This document shows, piece after piece, positions 44,660 through 55,508 of a DNA stretch of 64,000 nt (its first letter is position 1; every line of letters starts with the position of its first letter). A program made the translations under genes and the position numbers. The DNA comes from Oegoconia quadripuncta (Eukaryota > Arthropoda > Insecta > Lepidoptera > Autostichidae), in contig OX438742.1 in NCBI GenBank assembly GCA_949316235.1, positions 10,420,815 to 10,484,814 of the forward strand. The letters are read 5' to 3'. The notes beneath the pieces are model-generated. The model ran no database searches. It was given only the letters and a program-made list of their open reading frames with translations, and had not been told where the DNA came from.

Positions 44660-44890
44660 ACATGGAGCTAATCCGTCTTTTTCCGTGGTTGTTGTAAAAG
44701 GCGACTAATGGATCGTTAGCATGACATGGCAGAATAAACTAGTAATGGACAGCAGCGTGCGGAGCTCTCCAAGAATCTGCGATCTCCGGTCAGCCCAGCC
44801 CAGATACAAATCGCTCCATGGCAGTGGTTTGCAAATAAGCATTATGTCCAGTAGTGGACTTTTATCGGCTGTCGATGTGATTGTAAACTA
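44660..44890 (+). repeat. REP-5 copy
   Basis: CCGTCTTTTTCCGTGGTTG, TTGTAAAAGGCGACTAATGG, ATCGTTAGC, GACAGCAGCGTGCGGAGC and GTGGACTTTTATCGGCTG. Same layout as 28275-28475. Confidence 0.6.
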
Positions 44891-45547
44891 GCCTGGATTA
44901 ATCCCACAGATTGCACATGATGACTGAGTTGGAGGTTGTAAGTATCTCGTCAAATATATATTTTTTCAATAATAATCACTTATTCCACAACCTTATTTGA
45001 ATTTCTATAACACAGCACTGTATTTCATTAATTATCTATACTAGGGCAACCTGTATCGGGCAAATTAATACCTTCCTGATTTACAATTTCTGTATAAGTG
45101 AGAGTATGTTACCTATTCGAGAAGATAGAGCTCATATTCCGTCAGTGAGAGACTATTACCCCGTTCCATTAAATCATCCTGACGCTACTATCATTTCGAA
45201 ACGCCATCCGCCTTTAAATAAAAAAAATAAAAATAAAATACAAGCTTATACCACGGGACGATTGGCACCGTCCCAGTCTCTTGCAACGCCCGCGTTCTCC
45301 CACATATGTATGTATATATGTACTCTACACATAAGAGTGGAAGCGACTATGATGGATGAGACAAACATCAAAAATAAAATCCTTCTTGATGCAATGCTCT
45401 TCTAATTTGTACTGTAATAATTCACGCGCTCCCATTAATATTATTAATTTAGATTGCAAAAAACCAGCCAAGTGGGAGTGGCACGGACTCGAGAATGAGC
45501 TTCCCGTACTATACGTATATCAAATTTTCCTTCTATAAATGGCACTA
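44891..45547. other. No gene supported
   Basis: A 99-codon frame at 45106-45405 has no domain and is crossed by low-complexity AAATAAAA. Not called. Confidence 0.45.
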
Positions 45548-45712
45548 AACACCTCATTTCAATACGAACATTTATTCCCGAGTCATGGAAGTTTATATAA
45601 ATATTTAAGTACCTATGTTTATCCGTTATATATTATCCATAGTACAAGCTTTGCTTAGTTTGGGACCAGATGATTGGTGTAAGTGTCCGAAATATTTATT
45701 GTTTATTTATAT
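45548..45712 (+). repeat. SINE-B copy, 5' truncated
   Basis: It starts in the core (AATACGAACATTTATTCCCG) and continues through TCCATAGTACAAGCTTTGC, TTAGTTTGGGACCAGATGAT and TAAGTGTCCGAAATATT to a TTTATT tail. No pol III boxes. Confidence 0.85.
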
Positions 45713-45780
45713 TAATAATTTTTGTAAAGTTTTTGATGTCTGTCCTGTGAGTCTAAGTTTCATAATTGTACTGTAGTTTT

Positions 45781-45865
45781 TACCTTTCAATTTATACCTT
45801 TATTTATAAGGTATAAATTGAAAGGTATAATATATTTATAAGGTATATTTATACCTTTCAATGGT
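45781..45865. repeat. Hairpin plus third copy of the same arm
   Basis: TACCTTTCAATTTATACCTT (45781-45800), a 7-nt loop, its perfect reverse complement (45808-45827), and then TTTATACCTTTCAAT again at 45849-45863, next to AAGGTATATTTATACCTT. Confidence 0.88.
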
Positions 45866-46264
45866 CTGTAGTCTCGAAAGAAGAAGTAGTAGTTTCTGAA
45901 ATAATGGCGGCAACAGACAGAGGTGATTCCATAAATGTTCCCGCAATTTTCGGTCCGAACGCTAAAAATCAGCTTTTACATTCAGTTTCGTCGAGTAGAT
46001 TCAGCCCCTTTTACCAATATTTTTTTTTGACAGGGCAACGAAAATGGCTTTTACAGTTTAACTCACGAGTTTCGTGTTGGTTCAAACTAGACTTGTTTTC
46101 TTAATACGGTTCAGGAAATGGATCGTGGATTCCTTGTTCTGCATGAACTCTGAATCGTATGGACAGATCTGTATCCTTATTCCAAATGGTTCGGCAGTCG
46201 AATCGTTTCTGTTCACTTATCGGATTAAAACGTATTAGTTTGTTAGTGAGAATTAATGCGACAT
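45866..46264. other. No gene recognised
   Basis: A short ATG frame at 45904-46104 has no support. Confidence 0.45.
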
Positions 46265-46427
46265 TTTTTTTGTGCACAACGGGTTAGCACTTGACTTCAA
46301 ACACACCTCATGTTAAGTGAAGATGAGACCGAAGGTGGAAGTGTACTGTCCCGGAATCTGATTTGGGGGACTGACTATCTTATCTCTGACAACCGGAACA
46401 CAACAATGCTATTAACATTACTGTTTG
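46265..46427 (-). repeat. SINE-C 3' part
   Basis: The end TTGTGCACAAAAAAAATG is followed on the minus strand by CTTCACTTAACATGAGGTG and CAGTAATGTTAATAGCATTG. The head is missing. Confidence 0.82.
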
Positions 46428-46802
46428 TAACATAGGTTTAAAATGAAATAACGTATACATGAATAAAAATTTATTACTCGAAAATCGATACATTATGAAT
46501 TTAAACCCCTAGGAATCACCTATATTGTTACACGTCATTCACATTCGTTAAGGAGTTATATCCAGTCCAGCTCACCTCCTCTTTTAAGTAGATTAAGAAC
46601 AGTAATAGTATAAGTAACTAATATAACTAACAATATTATAAATAAGTGAATGACAATAAATATCAAACTTCTATGAAACTCATTCGCCGAATAGTGGGGT
46701 CGTGAGGTGAATTTTCCTAAACTTGGTGCCTGCTAAAATCGTCCGGGAGTTTTAAAGGCAACTTGAGTCGTGTTACAGGTAAATGGTAGTGCAAATACTT
46801 AT
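46428..46802. other. No gene recognised
   Basis: No supported frame or repeat. Confidence 0.5.
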
Positions 46803-46960
46803 ATCGACGATCTGTTGGTTTAGTGGTTGGGAACCGTGACGACTACACCAAAACGTCGCGCGGGTTCGAATCCCGCTAGGGGCATATGTTTGTATGATAA
46901 TTATATGGACACGTGTACCTGATTTACAGAGTATACAAATACTTATAAAAATTTACAAAA
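46803..46960 (+). repeat. SINE-A head half, arm 1 of an inverted pair
   Basis: Head GACGATCTGTTGGTTTAGTG, B box GGTTCGAATCC, CCCGCTAGGGGCATATGTTT and a diverged core, ending in AAAATTTACAAAA. The distal half is missing. Confidence 0.85.
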
Positions 46961-46994
46961 AGCTCATTGAAGCAAAATTCACATATATATATAT

Positions 46995-47110
46995 GGACAT
47001 GGTATGAGTATGGACTCATCATACCAACATATGACCCTAGCCGGATTCCAACCGTCAACCTTTTAGTATTGCAGTCAGGAATTCCAACCGCTGCACCAAA
47101 CAAGTCGTCC
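46995..47110 (-). repeat. SINE-A head half, arm 2 of an inverted pair
   Basis: On the minus strand: GACTTGTTTGGTGCAGCGGT, B box GGTTGGAATCC, GGCTAGGGTCATATGTTGGT, ATGATGAGTCCATACTCA. The two arms face each other across about 35 bp. Confidence 0.8.
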
Positions 47111-47163
47111 TGATTAACACAATATATTACCAACAAAAATATTTATTAGAAACCATGTATAAA

Positions 47164-47256
47164 TATGGACGGATGCGGGCAGCAGGGACCGATCGTTGTG
47201 GAGATCTTTGGGGGAGGCCTTTATCCAGCAGTTTACGTGTTTCGGCTGATATGACT
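47164..47256 (+). repeat. RTE-1 LINE 3' end
   Basis: GGCAGCAGGGACCGATCGTT, GTGGAGATCTTTGGGGGAGG, CCTTTATCCAGCAG and CGGCTGATATGACTA parallel the end at 6136-6250. The (ATG)n tail has decayed. Confidence 0.65.
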
Positions 47257-47366
47257 ATACTATAATTTTCATATAATAAATTTACAAATTTACTAAAAAA
47301 ATAACACTGCTTTTCAATACACAGACAAAACTTTTTAAATTATATTTCAAAGTAACACAAGCTTTT

Positions 47367-47460
47367 TTCATCATCAGCCCGTAAACATCTCATAGCAGGG
47401 ATATAGGCCATACGTCGTATAATGAGAAAGTACCATAGTCTACCACGCATAAAACTACAG
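47367..47460 (-). repeat. SINE-D 3' end
   Basis: (GAT)n tail, TTACGGGCTGATG, CATTATACGACGTATGGCC and GGTAGACTATGGTAC on the minus strand. Only about 90 bp remain. Confidence 0.72.
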
Positions 47461-48171
47461 AACCATTTTAATTTTCTTGAAATACTGACTGTTTTACAAA
47501 ACAAAAACAAAAACTTTCCACATCAATATCGTTAAAAAGTAGTATCTATTTTATCTCAACTGACAGTGAAGTTAATTTGAACGCGATTAAATACGAACGG
47601 CTTGCTCAGACGATCCTTTGAACGAAATACAGATAGAAAGGTCAAAGCAATGAGCTGCACTTCAAAGCTTTATTGACTTGAACCTGGAAGTGTGAAAAGC
47701 AAGCTTAGTAATACAGAATGTTACTTAAGCAGAGATAGCTTGAGGACAGTTAAAAAGGGACAGTTGTATGGCATCTCATTCTAACTATGTTCAAGCATAT
47801 GAAATACGGGCCTTAGAAATAAATTTCATATTTTTTATAAAATTTATCTTGTTCATTCTGAGGTATCTAGGTGAATATTTTTTTGACAATTTAATGCCTT
47901 AGTTGACTTTAGAAATGTGAAAAAAATTGATTTCAAGTTTTTTCAAAAAAAAAAAAATAAGTAGCTGTACGTTATGTTATATGTGTTGTCGAAAAGCTGA
48001 AAAAGGGTTCTCAGGTATTGTTTTTTTTTTAATTTGAATCAATTAACAGTCTACATCATTTATACATGAAATATATAATATAATTTCGAACATTAGTCAT
48101 CATATTATGCATACATCGTAAATATACTAATAAACAAATTAAACTACTTATATACGAGTACACCAAAACAT
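47461..48171. other. No gene recognised
   Basis: AT-rich with A and T homopolymers at 47946-47958 and 48021-48031. Confidence 0.5.
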
Positions 48172-48502
48172 TCATCATCATCATCAGCACATAAACATCC
48201 CACTGCAGGGATATAGGCCTTCCTCATATAATGACGGAGTATGGGCCATAGTCCACCACGCTGGCTCAATGCGGGTTGGGGACATTCACATGCCTTTGAA
48301 TTTTTATTTCTCAGGCATGCATTTTTCCTTACGATGTTTTTCCTTCACCGTTTAAGAGAGCAGTCGGATAAATGCACATAAGTAATTAAATTAAATTAAA
48401 TTAAATTTAAAAAGTCATTGGTACATGGCCTGCCTGGGAAGCGAACCCGGACCTCCCAAATTAGAACACAGCGTCCTAACTGCTGGCCACCGACGCTCTC
48501 CG
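48172..48502 (-). repeat. SINE-D copy, full length
   Basis: Head GAGCGTCGGTGGCCAGCAGT, B box GGTTCGCTTCC, AACGGTGAAGGAAAAACATC, GTATGGACTATGGCCC-type text, GGCCTATATCCCTGCAGTGG and a (GAT)n tail. Confidence 0.88.
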
Positions 48503-49004
48503 ACCGAATCAAAATGGCACCACTTAATTTGTATTAAAATGGAGGTTTGGAACTAATGAGAACTCAGCCACACACTGACTTCGTCCGCGAACTGTCGTAT
48601 CAAAGCATATTTTTAATCAATATTGTAATTTTTTCTTGCACTTTTGTGACCGAACTGTTGTAGGTATGGGTTGTGACCACAGAGTAAAAAAAAATTTGGT
48701 TGTGCTCGGTGGTATTAGTAGAGGGTGGCCTGAAAAAAGGCGGGAATATAAAAAAATCGTCATATAGTATTACTAACTACAGCAGGAGAAAAAAGTTTTG
48801 ATACTTGAATATTTTTTGCTATAACGACAATCAATGTGTTATTTCTTTTATTTATTATTTGTTTTTTTACCCGACTGCCCAAGGATGGAGGGTAATGTTT
48901 TTGGAGTGTATGTGTGTATTACTGTGAGTATGTATGTAAAAGACGCAAATACGCAGCCCTGGGTTAGGGCTACGAATTTCTGCTCGTTGGGGTAGAGACC
49001 ATGC
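48503..49004. other. No gene; edge of an unclassified repeat
   Basis: CCCGACTGCCCAAGGATGGA, GGGTAATGTTTTTGGAGTG and a TATGTATGTAAA stretch at 48870-48960 look like the border of a transposable element. No protein is readable. Confidence 0.4.
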
Positions 49005-49150
49005 ATGGGACCATGGAGACCGGAGGCGTATCAGCTCTTCAAAGTGCTACCGTTGCGTCTGATAGAAGTATCGGGTGATCAGAGGGCTGGCAGCTACCTG
49101 GGCCAGAGCATAAGTCTGACCATACAACGTTGCAACGCTGCTAGTCTGTG
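49005..49150 (+). pseudogene. LINE-W fragment, C-terminal peptide
   Basis: MGPWRPEAYQLFKVLPLRLI, EVSGDQRAGSYLGQSISLTI and QRCNAASLCN. It is the better-preserved of the two LINE-W copies (the other is at 7392) and keeps QR.NAASL at the end. Confidence 0.6.
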
Positions 49151-49610
49151 TAACATATATTCTACCTATGACGTGAACGTATGTTCCAGGGCTCTGATCT
49201 TTATTATTTTTTTCTTTCAATATGCTTTTGTTAATATCTTATAAATTATGTCCTGTATTATAAAATTATGTAAATGAGTGACGCCATGCAGAATGTATAT
49301 GTGTAGATTTCTGTTACTTCCTGTAGCCTAAACGTCTTGACCGATTTCAAAATGCACGGTGAAAAACTAAACCAAACCGGAATCAAATTATGTCCCGTTA
49401 CTGATACCGTTTTTCTCGTTCCCGTGGAAATTATGTTTTTTACGTTCTCGTGAAAAAATCCCGTGTTTTCCATTCCCGTGGGAATTTCGCTAAATCCGTT
49501 CATAGCGGACGTTTCATACCTTTAAACTATCTGCTGTCAAATTTCAGCTTCATGGGTCTTCGTAGGGCAATTCGTGTTTATTCAGTGCATGCGACATTTC
49601 GCTTTTATAT
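49151..49610. other. No gene; repeat border text
   Basis: CCTAAACGTCTTGACCGATT (49325-49345) is a phrase often seen in lepidopteran repeats. The 49380-49500 stretch repeats CCCGT(G/T)...GTTTT words. Confidence 0.4.
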
Positions 49611-49880
49611 ATGTAGTGGTTATAAACCCTGACTATTATATCAAAAGGTCGGGGTTTCGAATCCCGCTAGGGGCATATGTTCGATGAATACGGGCATGGT
49701 GTACCCAAGTTATGGACGTTTTCATTTATAATTTTTTGTAGATAATTACAAAAAAAATGTATTTGTGTAGTTATAATCAACCATCTGATATATATAATAC
49801 AAGTGTAGTTGCTTAGTGTTGAACTAAACGGCGCTGTGTGTGTGTAGATACAAGGATATTTTTATTTATTTATTTATATA
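49611..49880 (+). repeat. SINE-A copy, near full length
   Basis: TGTAGTGGTTATAAACC, B box GGTTTCGAATCCC (one extra T), CGCTAGGGGCATATG, core, AATACAAGTGTAGTTGC, ACGGCGCTGTGTGTGTG and a TTTATT tail. The first 12 bp are diverged. Confidence 0.87.
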
Positions 49881-50255
49881 GATTCAGTCAACTACTATCA
49901 AGATTATAAAGTTAATTATATATTAGCCTTTGACAGCTTAATGAGTTGCCATGTGAAAACTTAAGAAAACTCCAGGTCGCGCTTTCGTTGGCCAGACTTC
50001 TAATTTATTCTCAGCAGTCATATTAGTTCTCGAGGTTTCTAAGAGATGGCGCTATTAATACCCACGAAGAAAAGAACGAAAAAAACTTGTTTGCGCGACC
50101 ATATATCTATAGAATATAAATCAATAGCAGCAGCAGCTTGAAATTGATCTGATTATTTATTATTTTTATAAACAAAAGTGTTATTTGGAAAGTTGAACCT
50201 ACACACGTGTTCAGTAGATCAAGAATAATAAATTAAGATACTGTATGAGCTGTAT
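49881..50255. other. No gene recognised
   Basis: No supported frame or repeat. Confidence 0.5.
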
Positions 50256-50572
50256 GATGAGCGTTAGTGGCTCAGTGATTAAGACGCGGTCTCCCAATGT
50301 AGGAGGTCCGGGTTCGATTCCCAGACAGACCATGTACCAATGAGTTTTTAAATTTAGTTTAATTACTAATGTGCCTTTATCCGACTACTCTTAAACGGTG
50401 AAAGAAAACATCGTGAGGAAACATGCAATGCCTTAGAAATAAAAATTCTAATGCGTGGGAAGTCCCCAAGCCGCACTGGGCCAGCGTGGTGGACTATGGC
50501 CCATATGGGCATTATACGAGGGAAGGCCTAGATCCCTGCAGACGGATATTTACGAGCTGATGATGATGACTA
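50256..50572 (+). repeat. SINE-D copy, full length
   Basis: GAGCGTTAGTGGCTCAGTGA, TTAAGACGCGGTCTCCCAAT, intact B box GGTTCGATTCC, AACGGTGAAAGAAAACATCG and the (GAT)n tail. It is the best-preserved SINE-D head in the window. Confidence 0.9.
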
Positions 50573-51083
50573 ATATAAGCATGTAAAATTGCGGGTTCAC
50601 ACAAACGGAAACTGTAATATTCAAGCAACCTCAAATCCCCGAGGGAATAGCACAGTCGTCTGTAATTAAGTCAATCGATTTAATACCTTAGCACCCCTAG
50701 CTTAGAGTTTGCCAACTAATGTAGGCGAGTGTACTTTAGTCGGCTACTATAAAGTAGCGGAGCATGGACTATAATAGGATAAATAAAGTCTGGCCCGGAC
50801 ATAGGATGGGAAGCATTGCCAATTGCGCCCCACCTCTCCTATGAGGCGTACCTCATAGTAGAGGTGGACAAGCAATTTTGGTCGTAACCAACTTGCAGAA
50901 TTCAATACGCCATACTTGTTTACAAAGACGTGAATGTGTGAAACTGATGTGATTTAACTAAACAAAACTAAAGCTAGTGACAGAGTGGTGCTGTTTCTTT
51001 TTTCTGGAAAAATAAGACGGTGTTAGCTGAGATACGTAATCGGCACTATTCATAAAAAATATCTTAAATTCCTTATACTATAT
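50573..51083. repeat. Unclassified repeat with hairpin at 50831-50866
   Basis: CACCTCTCCTATGAGG, loop CGTA, CCTCATAGTAGAGGTG (one mismatch). The surrounding TAGGATGGGAAGCATTGCC and AATTGCGCCCCACCTC text has the look of a transposon end, but no second copy is in the window. Confidence 0.5.
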
Positions 51084-51511
51084 ACTAGCTTTCCGTCCGC
51101 GGCTTCGACTGCGTGGAATAACTTTATCGCGGATGTGTTTCAGTTGTTAATACTCAGTTTATCGGGATAAAAAATATCCTATATGTTAATCCTGGGTATA
51201 TTCTTCCTATATGACTGTTTGTATGATGAATACAGACATGTGTTCCCGAGTTATGGATGTTTTTCATTCATATATGTATTTATTTACAAAAAAAAAATGT
51301 ATTTGTGTAGTTTATCAACCATCTGGTATCTATAATACAAGCCTAGTTGCTTAGTGTGGAACTAGATGGCGCTGTGTGTATGTGTAAAGATATTTATTTA
51401 TTTATTTATATACCAAATTACATCCAAATCCATTTATCGTTTCGCCGTGATTGAGCAACAAACAAACAAATAAACATCCAAACTTTCGCATTTATAACAT
51501 TGGTTAAATTA
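51084..51511 (+). repeat. REP-1 copy split by SINE-A
   Basis: The first part (51084-51210) runs from CTAGCTTTCCGTCCGCGGC to TTCTTCCTAT, the second (51411-51511) from TACCAAATTACATCCAAATC to CTTTCGCATTTATAACATT. Joining them restores the order seen at 20908-21117. Confidence 0.88.
51213..51410 (+). repeat. SINE-A copy, headless, nested in REP-1
   Basis: It starts at GTTTGTATGATGAATACAGA, so both pol III boxes are missing, and runs through GGAACTAGATGGCGCTGTG to TTTATTTATTTATA. The TATA at both joints is a likely short target duplication. Confidence 0.9.
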
Positions 51512-51539
51512 TTATGTAAATGCAAGTACAAATAAAGAG

Positions 51540-53200
51540 CAAAGTATAAATTGCCTATGAAAATCTCTCCACTGCCCTTAAGCCTTTTTATGAGGCCCAT
51601 AGTGAGCGACCACGTTTTAGTTATATGTCATCACTGGCAACACACACTGATCAAAGACTTTCGTCTTGGTACATTGCGTTATTTGGGACGATAAGATGTT
51701 ACGCAGCTTCCCAAATATTCAATACACAATATGGGCATTCATCAAGGTACTGGGTCTTGTCCATATTCATTTTAAGACCCACTTCTTGGGAGACCCTATT
51801 GAGATCATCGAGCATTTTGCCAAGGTCCTCCAGGGTCTCAGCAATGATACGATATTGTCGGCAAATCAAAGTTTTGTGATGTTCTCATCGTTGATGTTGA
51901 TGCCGAGTCCTTTCCGGTCCAGAAGTTTGAAGGCATCTTCCAATGCAGCGGTAAATAGTTTCGTCCTCTTACTGGGCTTCGAGTTCCGATTCTGGGGACG
52001 GACTGGCATTGTGGCACTTTGATATAAACACTTCAGATATACCGACGATCAATTTGACACCGCTGGAGGGACTGCAGTATAGCCCAGGTCTCAATTAAAT
52101 CCAAAGCTTTTTCGTAGTCCACGAACACTAAGCATAATGGCTGGTTACACTCTTCGGTCTACTGTATAATCTGCCGTAGCACATGTATGTCTTCTACTGT
52201 GCCAAAGTCTTTTCGGAAACCGACTGGAAATTGTTGCGTGCGAGACGATTCGTAGTGACTCTCGAGAACAACTTATAGACGTGACTGAGAAGCGAGATAG
52301 GTCTGTAGTTCTTCAACAGGGTGTTGTCGCTTTTTTTGAAGAAAAGTACCACCACGCTCCTATGCCATGCTTTTGGCATTTTTCCCTCGAGTATGATGGA
52401 ATGAAATAGTCTCTGAAAAGCTATCAGAATTGGTCTACCGCCTGCTTTCAGAAGCTCAGCCATCAAGATTCCATTCTCACCTTGTTATTTATAAGCTGTT
52501 TGAGAGCCATTCTAATCTCATACAAGCTGACGTCTGAGATGGCCTACCGAATAGTGCCAAGCCAACCTGGCTCTTGAATCCGTGGCCAGTTTACTAACAG
52601 GTGGCCGTGATTTCGTCTATAACTGTTCATAGAACTTCACTTCACGTAACTTTTGGCACTGACGAGACTGTTCCGCCATTCTGGGTCTTTAGTTTCATCT
52701 GCTGCTCTGTCCCACAGACAAGTCTCTTGCGAAAACTTTAGAGCACATATTCCGCTCTATTGCCTCTTTAATACGGTCGGTATTAAATTGGTGCAGGTTG
52801 CGGGTCAGGAACGTGCAGATCTGTCTGTTAAGTTGGAAGTATTAACCGAGAACTGCAGAATGATCTGTCGTCTTTCCTCCATGAGTTTTAAGGTTGGATC
52901 AGTGATTTTCTTGGTTGGATTCCACCAACCTGTTATTATAATTGTTCACATCTTGGCACTCACCTAGGTATTCGAAGCGGTTTTGCACGTCGATCTGAAA
53001 GCTTTCGAGGTTTTGAAGATGGGTAGGTGCTGGACGGAGTGTAGATTTCATCAATCGAAACCGTTCGCGTTTTATGTATCTGAACATAATGCCTCTTACC
53101 ATGCGATGATCGCTTCTGATTTTCACAGCGAAAACACTGAGGCATCATGGAATATGAAGAGCTGCATGCAACTTAACTAAGAATCTCCCTTCCTCACTCA
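51540..53200 (-). pseudogene. RTE-1 retrotransposon pol remnant (endonuclease and RT)
   Basis: On the minus strand, going down from 53150, the endonuclease end is readable (SDHRMVRG, RSRLMKSTLRP-type text and NRFEYLGECQDVNNYNNRL). The RT follows at 52194-52466: ELLKAGGRPILIAFQRLFHS, KAWHRSVVVLFFKKSDN and NYRPISLLSHVYKLFSRV. The finger/palm end then reads VDYEKALD-like text near 52100, a catalytic site FADN (near 51860; the family has FADD), and VLPVMTY...TWSLT near 51620. Stops and frame shifts separate these blocks, so it is inactive. Order and motifs are those of RTE-clade LINEs (family knowledge). The 5' limit is uncertain. Confidence 0.88.
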
Positions 53201-53924
53201 ACGAAATCCTGGATACGTGCCTGGATAAAGTAACTCATAAGTCTTTCAATGGAAAGTGCTTGCTGGGTTGAGTCTAGGAGTGCCGTGAAAAAGACTTATG
53301 AACTTACCAACGCAACTAATATGTAGTCTTCTAAAAGTTAAATAAAGATAAACCCGGAACAAATAAACCGCGCTTATAGATGTTTTACGATGAGTATAGG
53401 TGATTTTATTTTTAAATATTACCGCCTCTTGATTACACCTGCAGCTGTGAAGTACACGAATTTAGTTGATAGTTATTATTACCTCCCATTCTCCCATGAC
53501 ATCATCCTGTAACTGTCGAGCATTCGTAATGTTGTCCAGATAAACGCTGATTATTACTGTACATTACATCTGTAGCTGTGAAGCATTTGCGTCGCAGTCC
53601 TCGTAGATAGCGATTATTATAGCCCATGACATCAGTAACAGTGAAGCACTCGTGATGGTAATTTCGAGTTAGAAGAGTTGGGCCCGTTAAATTAATAACT
53701 CTCGTCTGGATTATTCATATGATATAAGATTTAGAGTATTTGATGCTCGCGCGACAGATCTGTGTAACGCAATAATATAAAATCAACCGTGCCTCTCAAA
53801 ACTCGTGGTCGTTGCGTAACTTTACTATCGAGTTCCATATAATACCATTATAACATTAAATAGCATTGTCACTAAACTTCAAAATAACAGTTTAGAGGTC
53901 GCAAAGTGGTTTAAAAAAAACGTA
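53201..53924. other. No gene; recurring phrase
   Basis: CTGTAACTGTCGAGCATTCG, CTGTAGCTGTGAAGCATTTG and CAGTAACAGTGAAGCACTCG recur at about 60-bp spacing between 53440 and 53660. It may be a decayed tandem repeat. Confidence 0.45.
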
Positions 53925-54130
53925 GTGCCTTGTGGGATATTTGCTCCAAAAACAACCAGCATGTTTTAACGGTGATGGGTTCACCCAGTCATGTGCACCA
54001 TTCTGTATATTTCGAAAGGTGAACAGTGGATTTAATCATTGAACTTTTAATATTTAGAACACCCAAATGCTTAATTTTGGGACATCTCTTACCATCCCAT
54101 TTGGCATGAAGGTCGTGACTTTGGGTATCT
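53925..54130 (+). repeat. REP-2 copy, 5' part missing
   Basis: AAAACAACCAGCATGTTTTA, ACGGTGATGGGTTCACCCAG, TGCACCATTCTGTATATTTC, GAAAGGTGAACAGTGGA and GGGACATCTCTTACCATCCC. Confidence 0.7.
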
Positions 54131-54139
54131 AATCTAACT

Positions 54140-54350
54140 GATATTATAAATGCGAAAGTTTGGATGTTTGTTTATTTGTTGCGGTTCAAACGGATGAACG
54201 GATTTGATATATAGGTAGAATATACCCTGAATTAAAACAGGATATTTTTTATCCCGATAAAGTGAGTAATTATCGCGGGATAAACAAAATAAACACATCC
54301 GCGATAAAGTTATTCTAACGCAGGCGTAGCCGAGGGCGGAAGGCTTGTGA
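54140..54350 (-). repeat. REP-1 copy, complete
   Basis: From TATAAATGCGAAAGTTTGGA at the left (its 3' end) to AGCCGAGGGCGGAAGGCTTG at the right (its 5' end). The centre has TTTATCCCGCGATAATTACT. Confidence 0.87.
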
Positions 54351-54929
54351 ATTATAAATACGAACTTCTTACGCACTCGACAATTCAATATCATCGGCAG
54401 ATTTGTCACTTTTGCACTCGTAAATGTAAAAGTAATACTTCATGTGTAACAGACAGTAAATCTCGAGTATACAAGAATCAGCCCCAGGTGAAGTTAAATA
54501 AAAGATTGTAAAAACATCAGTCTGCCGTGCCGTGATTTTGCCGCGATGCATCAACAGAAATGAATAGGCGAGTTTAGGAAGCGTATGATTGTGGACCGTG
54601 TGTGCGCCGTCCTTCCATGTTATTGTTCAACAGTCGTATCGCATGCAGACACGCTTCTGAATTTTCAGATTGGGATACATATATGCAAATAAGTTTGAGG
54701 TTTTGTTATCATTTCCCAGATTCTCAAAATATTGTAAGCTAAATATCCCGTATATTTAGCTTACAATCTATCTAAATCTAAATATCTAAATAGAATCTTT
54801 TAAAAATCTATTCTTGAATAGTGCGGATGCTTGTCCATTTAAAAAAAATCTATAAATACATTCCGCTTTTATAATTAGGGTTCCAGACATTCGTACTGTA
54901 CAGTGAATAAATATTTTATCAATCTATGT
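54351..54929. other. No gene; hairpin inside
   Basis: Nothing coding recognised. The hairpin at 54731-54767 is listed separately. Confidence 0.45.
54731..54767. repeat. Perfect 16-bp-arm hairpin
   Basis: ATTGTAAGCTAAATAT, loop CCCGT, ATATTTAGCTTACAAT, followed by three degenerate ATCTAAAT words. Confidence 0.88.
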
Positions 54930-55055
54930 GGGTAGTGACCCAACCTGCGAAACAATGGTTGCGGGTTCGAAATCCGCTCGGGGCTAGTGCTTATGTGATG
55001 AATACGAATATTTATTTCCGAGTCATAGATGTTTATATAATTATTTATACAAATG
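54930..55055 (+). repeat. SINE-B copy, 3' truncated, diverged head
   Basis: GTGGGTAGTGACCCAACCTG, GCGAAACAATGGTTGCGGGT, B box GGTTCGAAATCC, GTGATGAATACGAATATTTA and GAGTCATAGATGTTTATAT. The A-box region is damaged. Confidence 0.78.
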
Positions 55056-55339
55056 ACATGAACATAAATATAGAAAGGTAATTTATTACAATTCAATGAA
55101 TATAATATACATAAAGTTTTTAAAAATACAAAGCAATAAAACTAAAGCTAAACTAAAGGACATAAATATCATCCAGACCTCCCGTTCGGGGCATAGACCC
55201 TATTACACTTGCCGCGTTACCTCGCTGAAAAGCTAGACTCAGACGTTGAGCGAATTGACAAACTTCTGCGTGTTCGATGACCACGGGCCCAAATTTTCTA
55301 CAGGAAGCCTCACAAACTTATGGTACCGAGTAAACCTAC

Positions 55340-55508
55340 CTATTCTTTCTACCTATTTCAAATGTACTGTCCTTATACCCAAAGGCTGCCTGGAAGAGAT
55401 CGCTTTTAGTGACAAGGTCGCCTAATTGTACATTCTATTATTACCACTTTTCAGAAACTGTATTTTCTTTTCTGTTGTGCGATAAAGTGTATTTGTATTT
55501 GTAAAGAT
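55340..55508 (+). mobile_element. LINE-Y 3' UTR and terminus
   Basis: ACCTATTTCAAATGTACTGT, CCTTATACCCAAAGGCTGCC, TGGAAGAGATCGCTTTTAGT, then CGATAAAGTGTATTTGTATT. Near-identical order to the minus-strand copy at 827-1332. AATAAA has become GATAAA here and the tail is short, so this is the older copy. Confidence 0.82.

Noticed and set aside
52653..53180. Plus-strand frames of 104 and 65 codons
   Set aside because: They are antisense to the decayed RTE endonuclease/RT text and have no independent motif.
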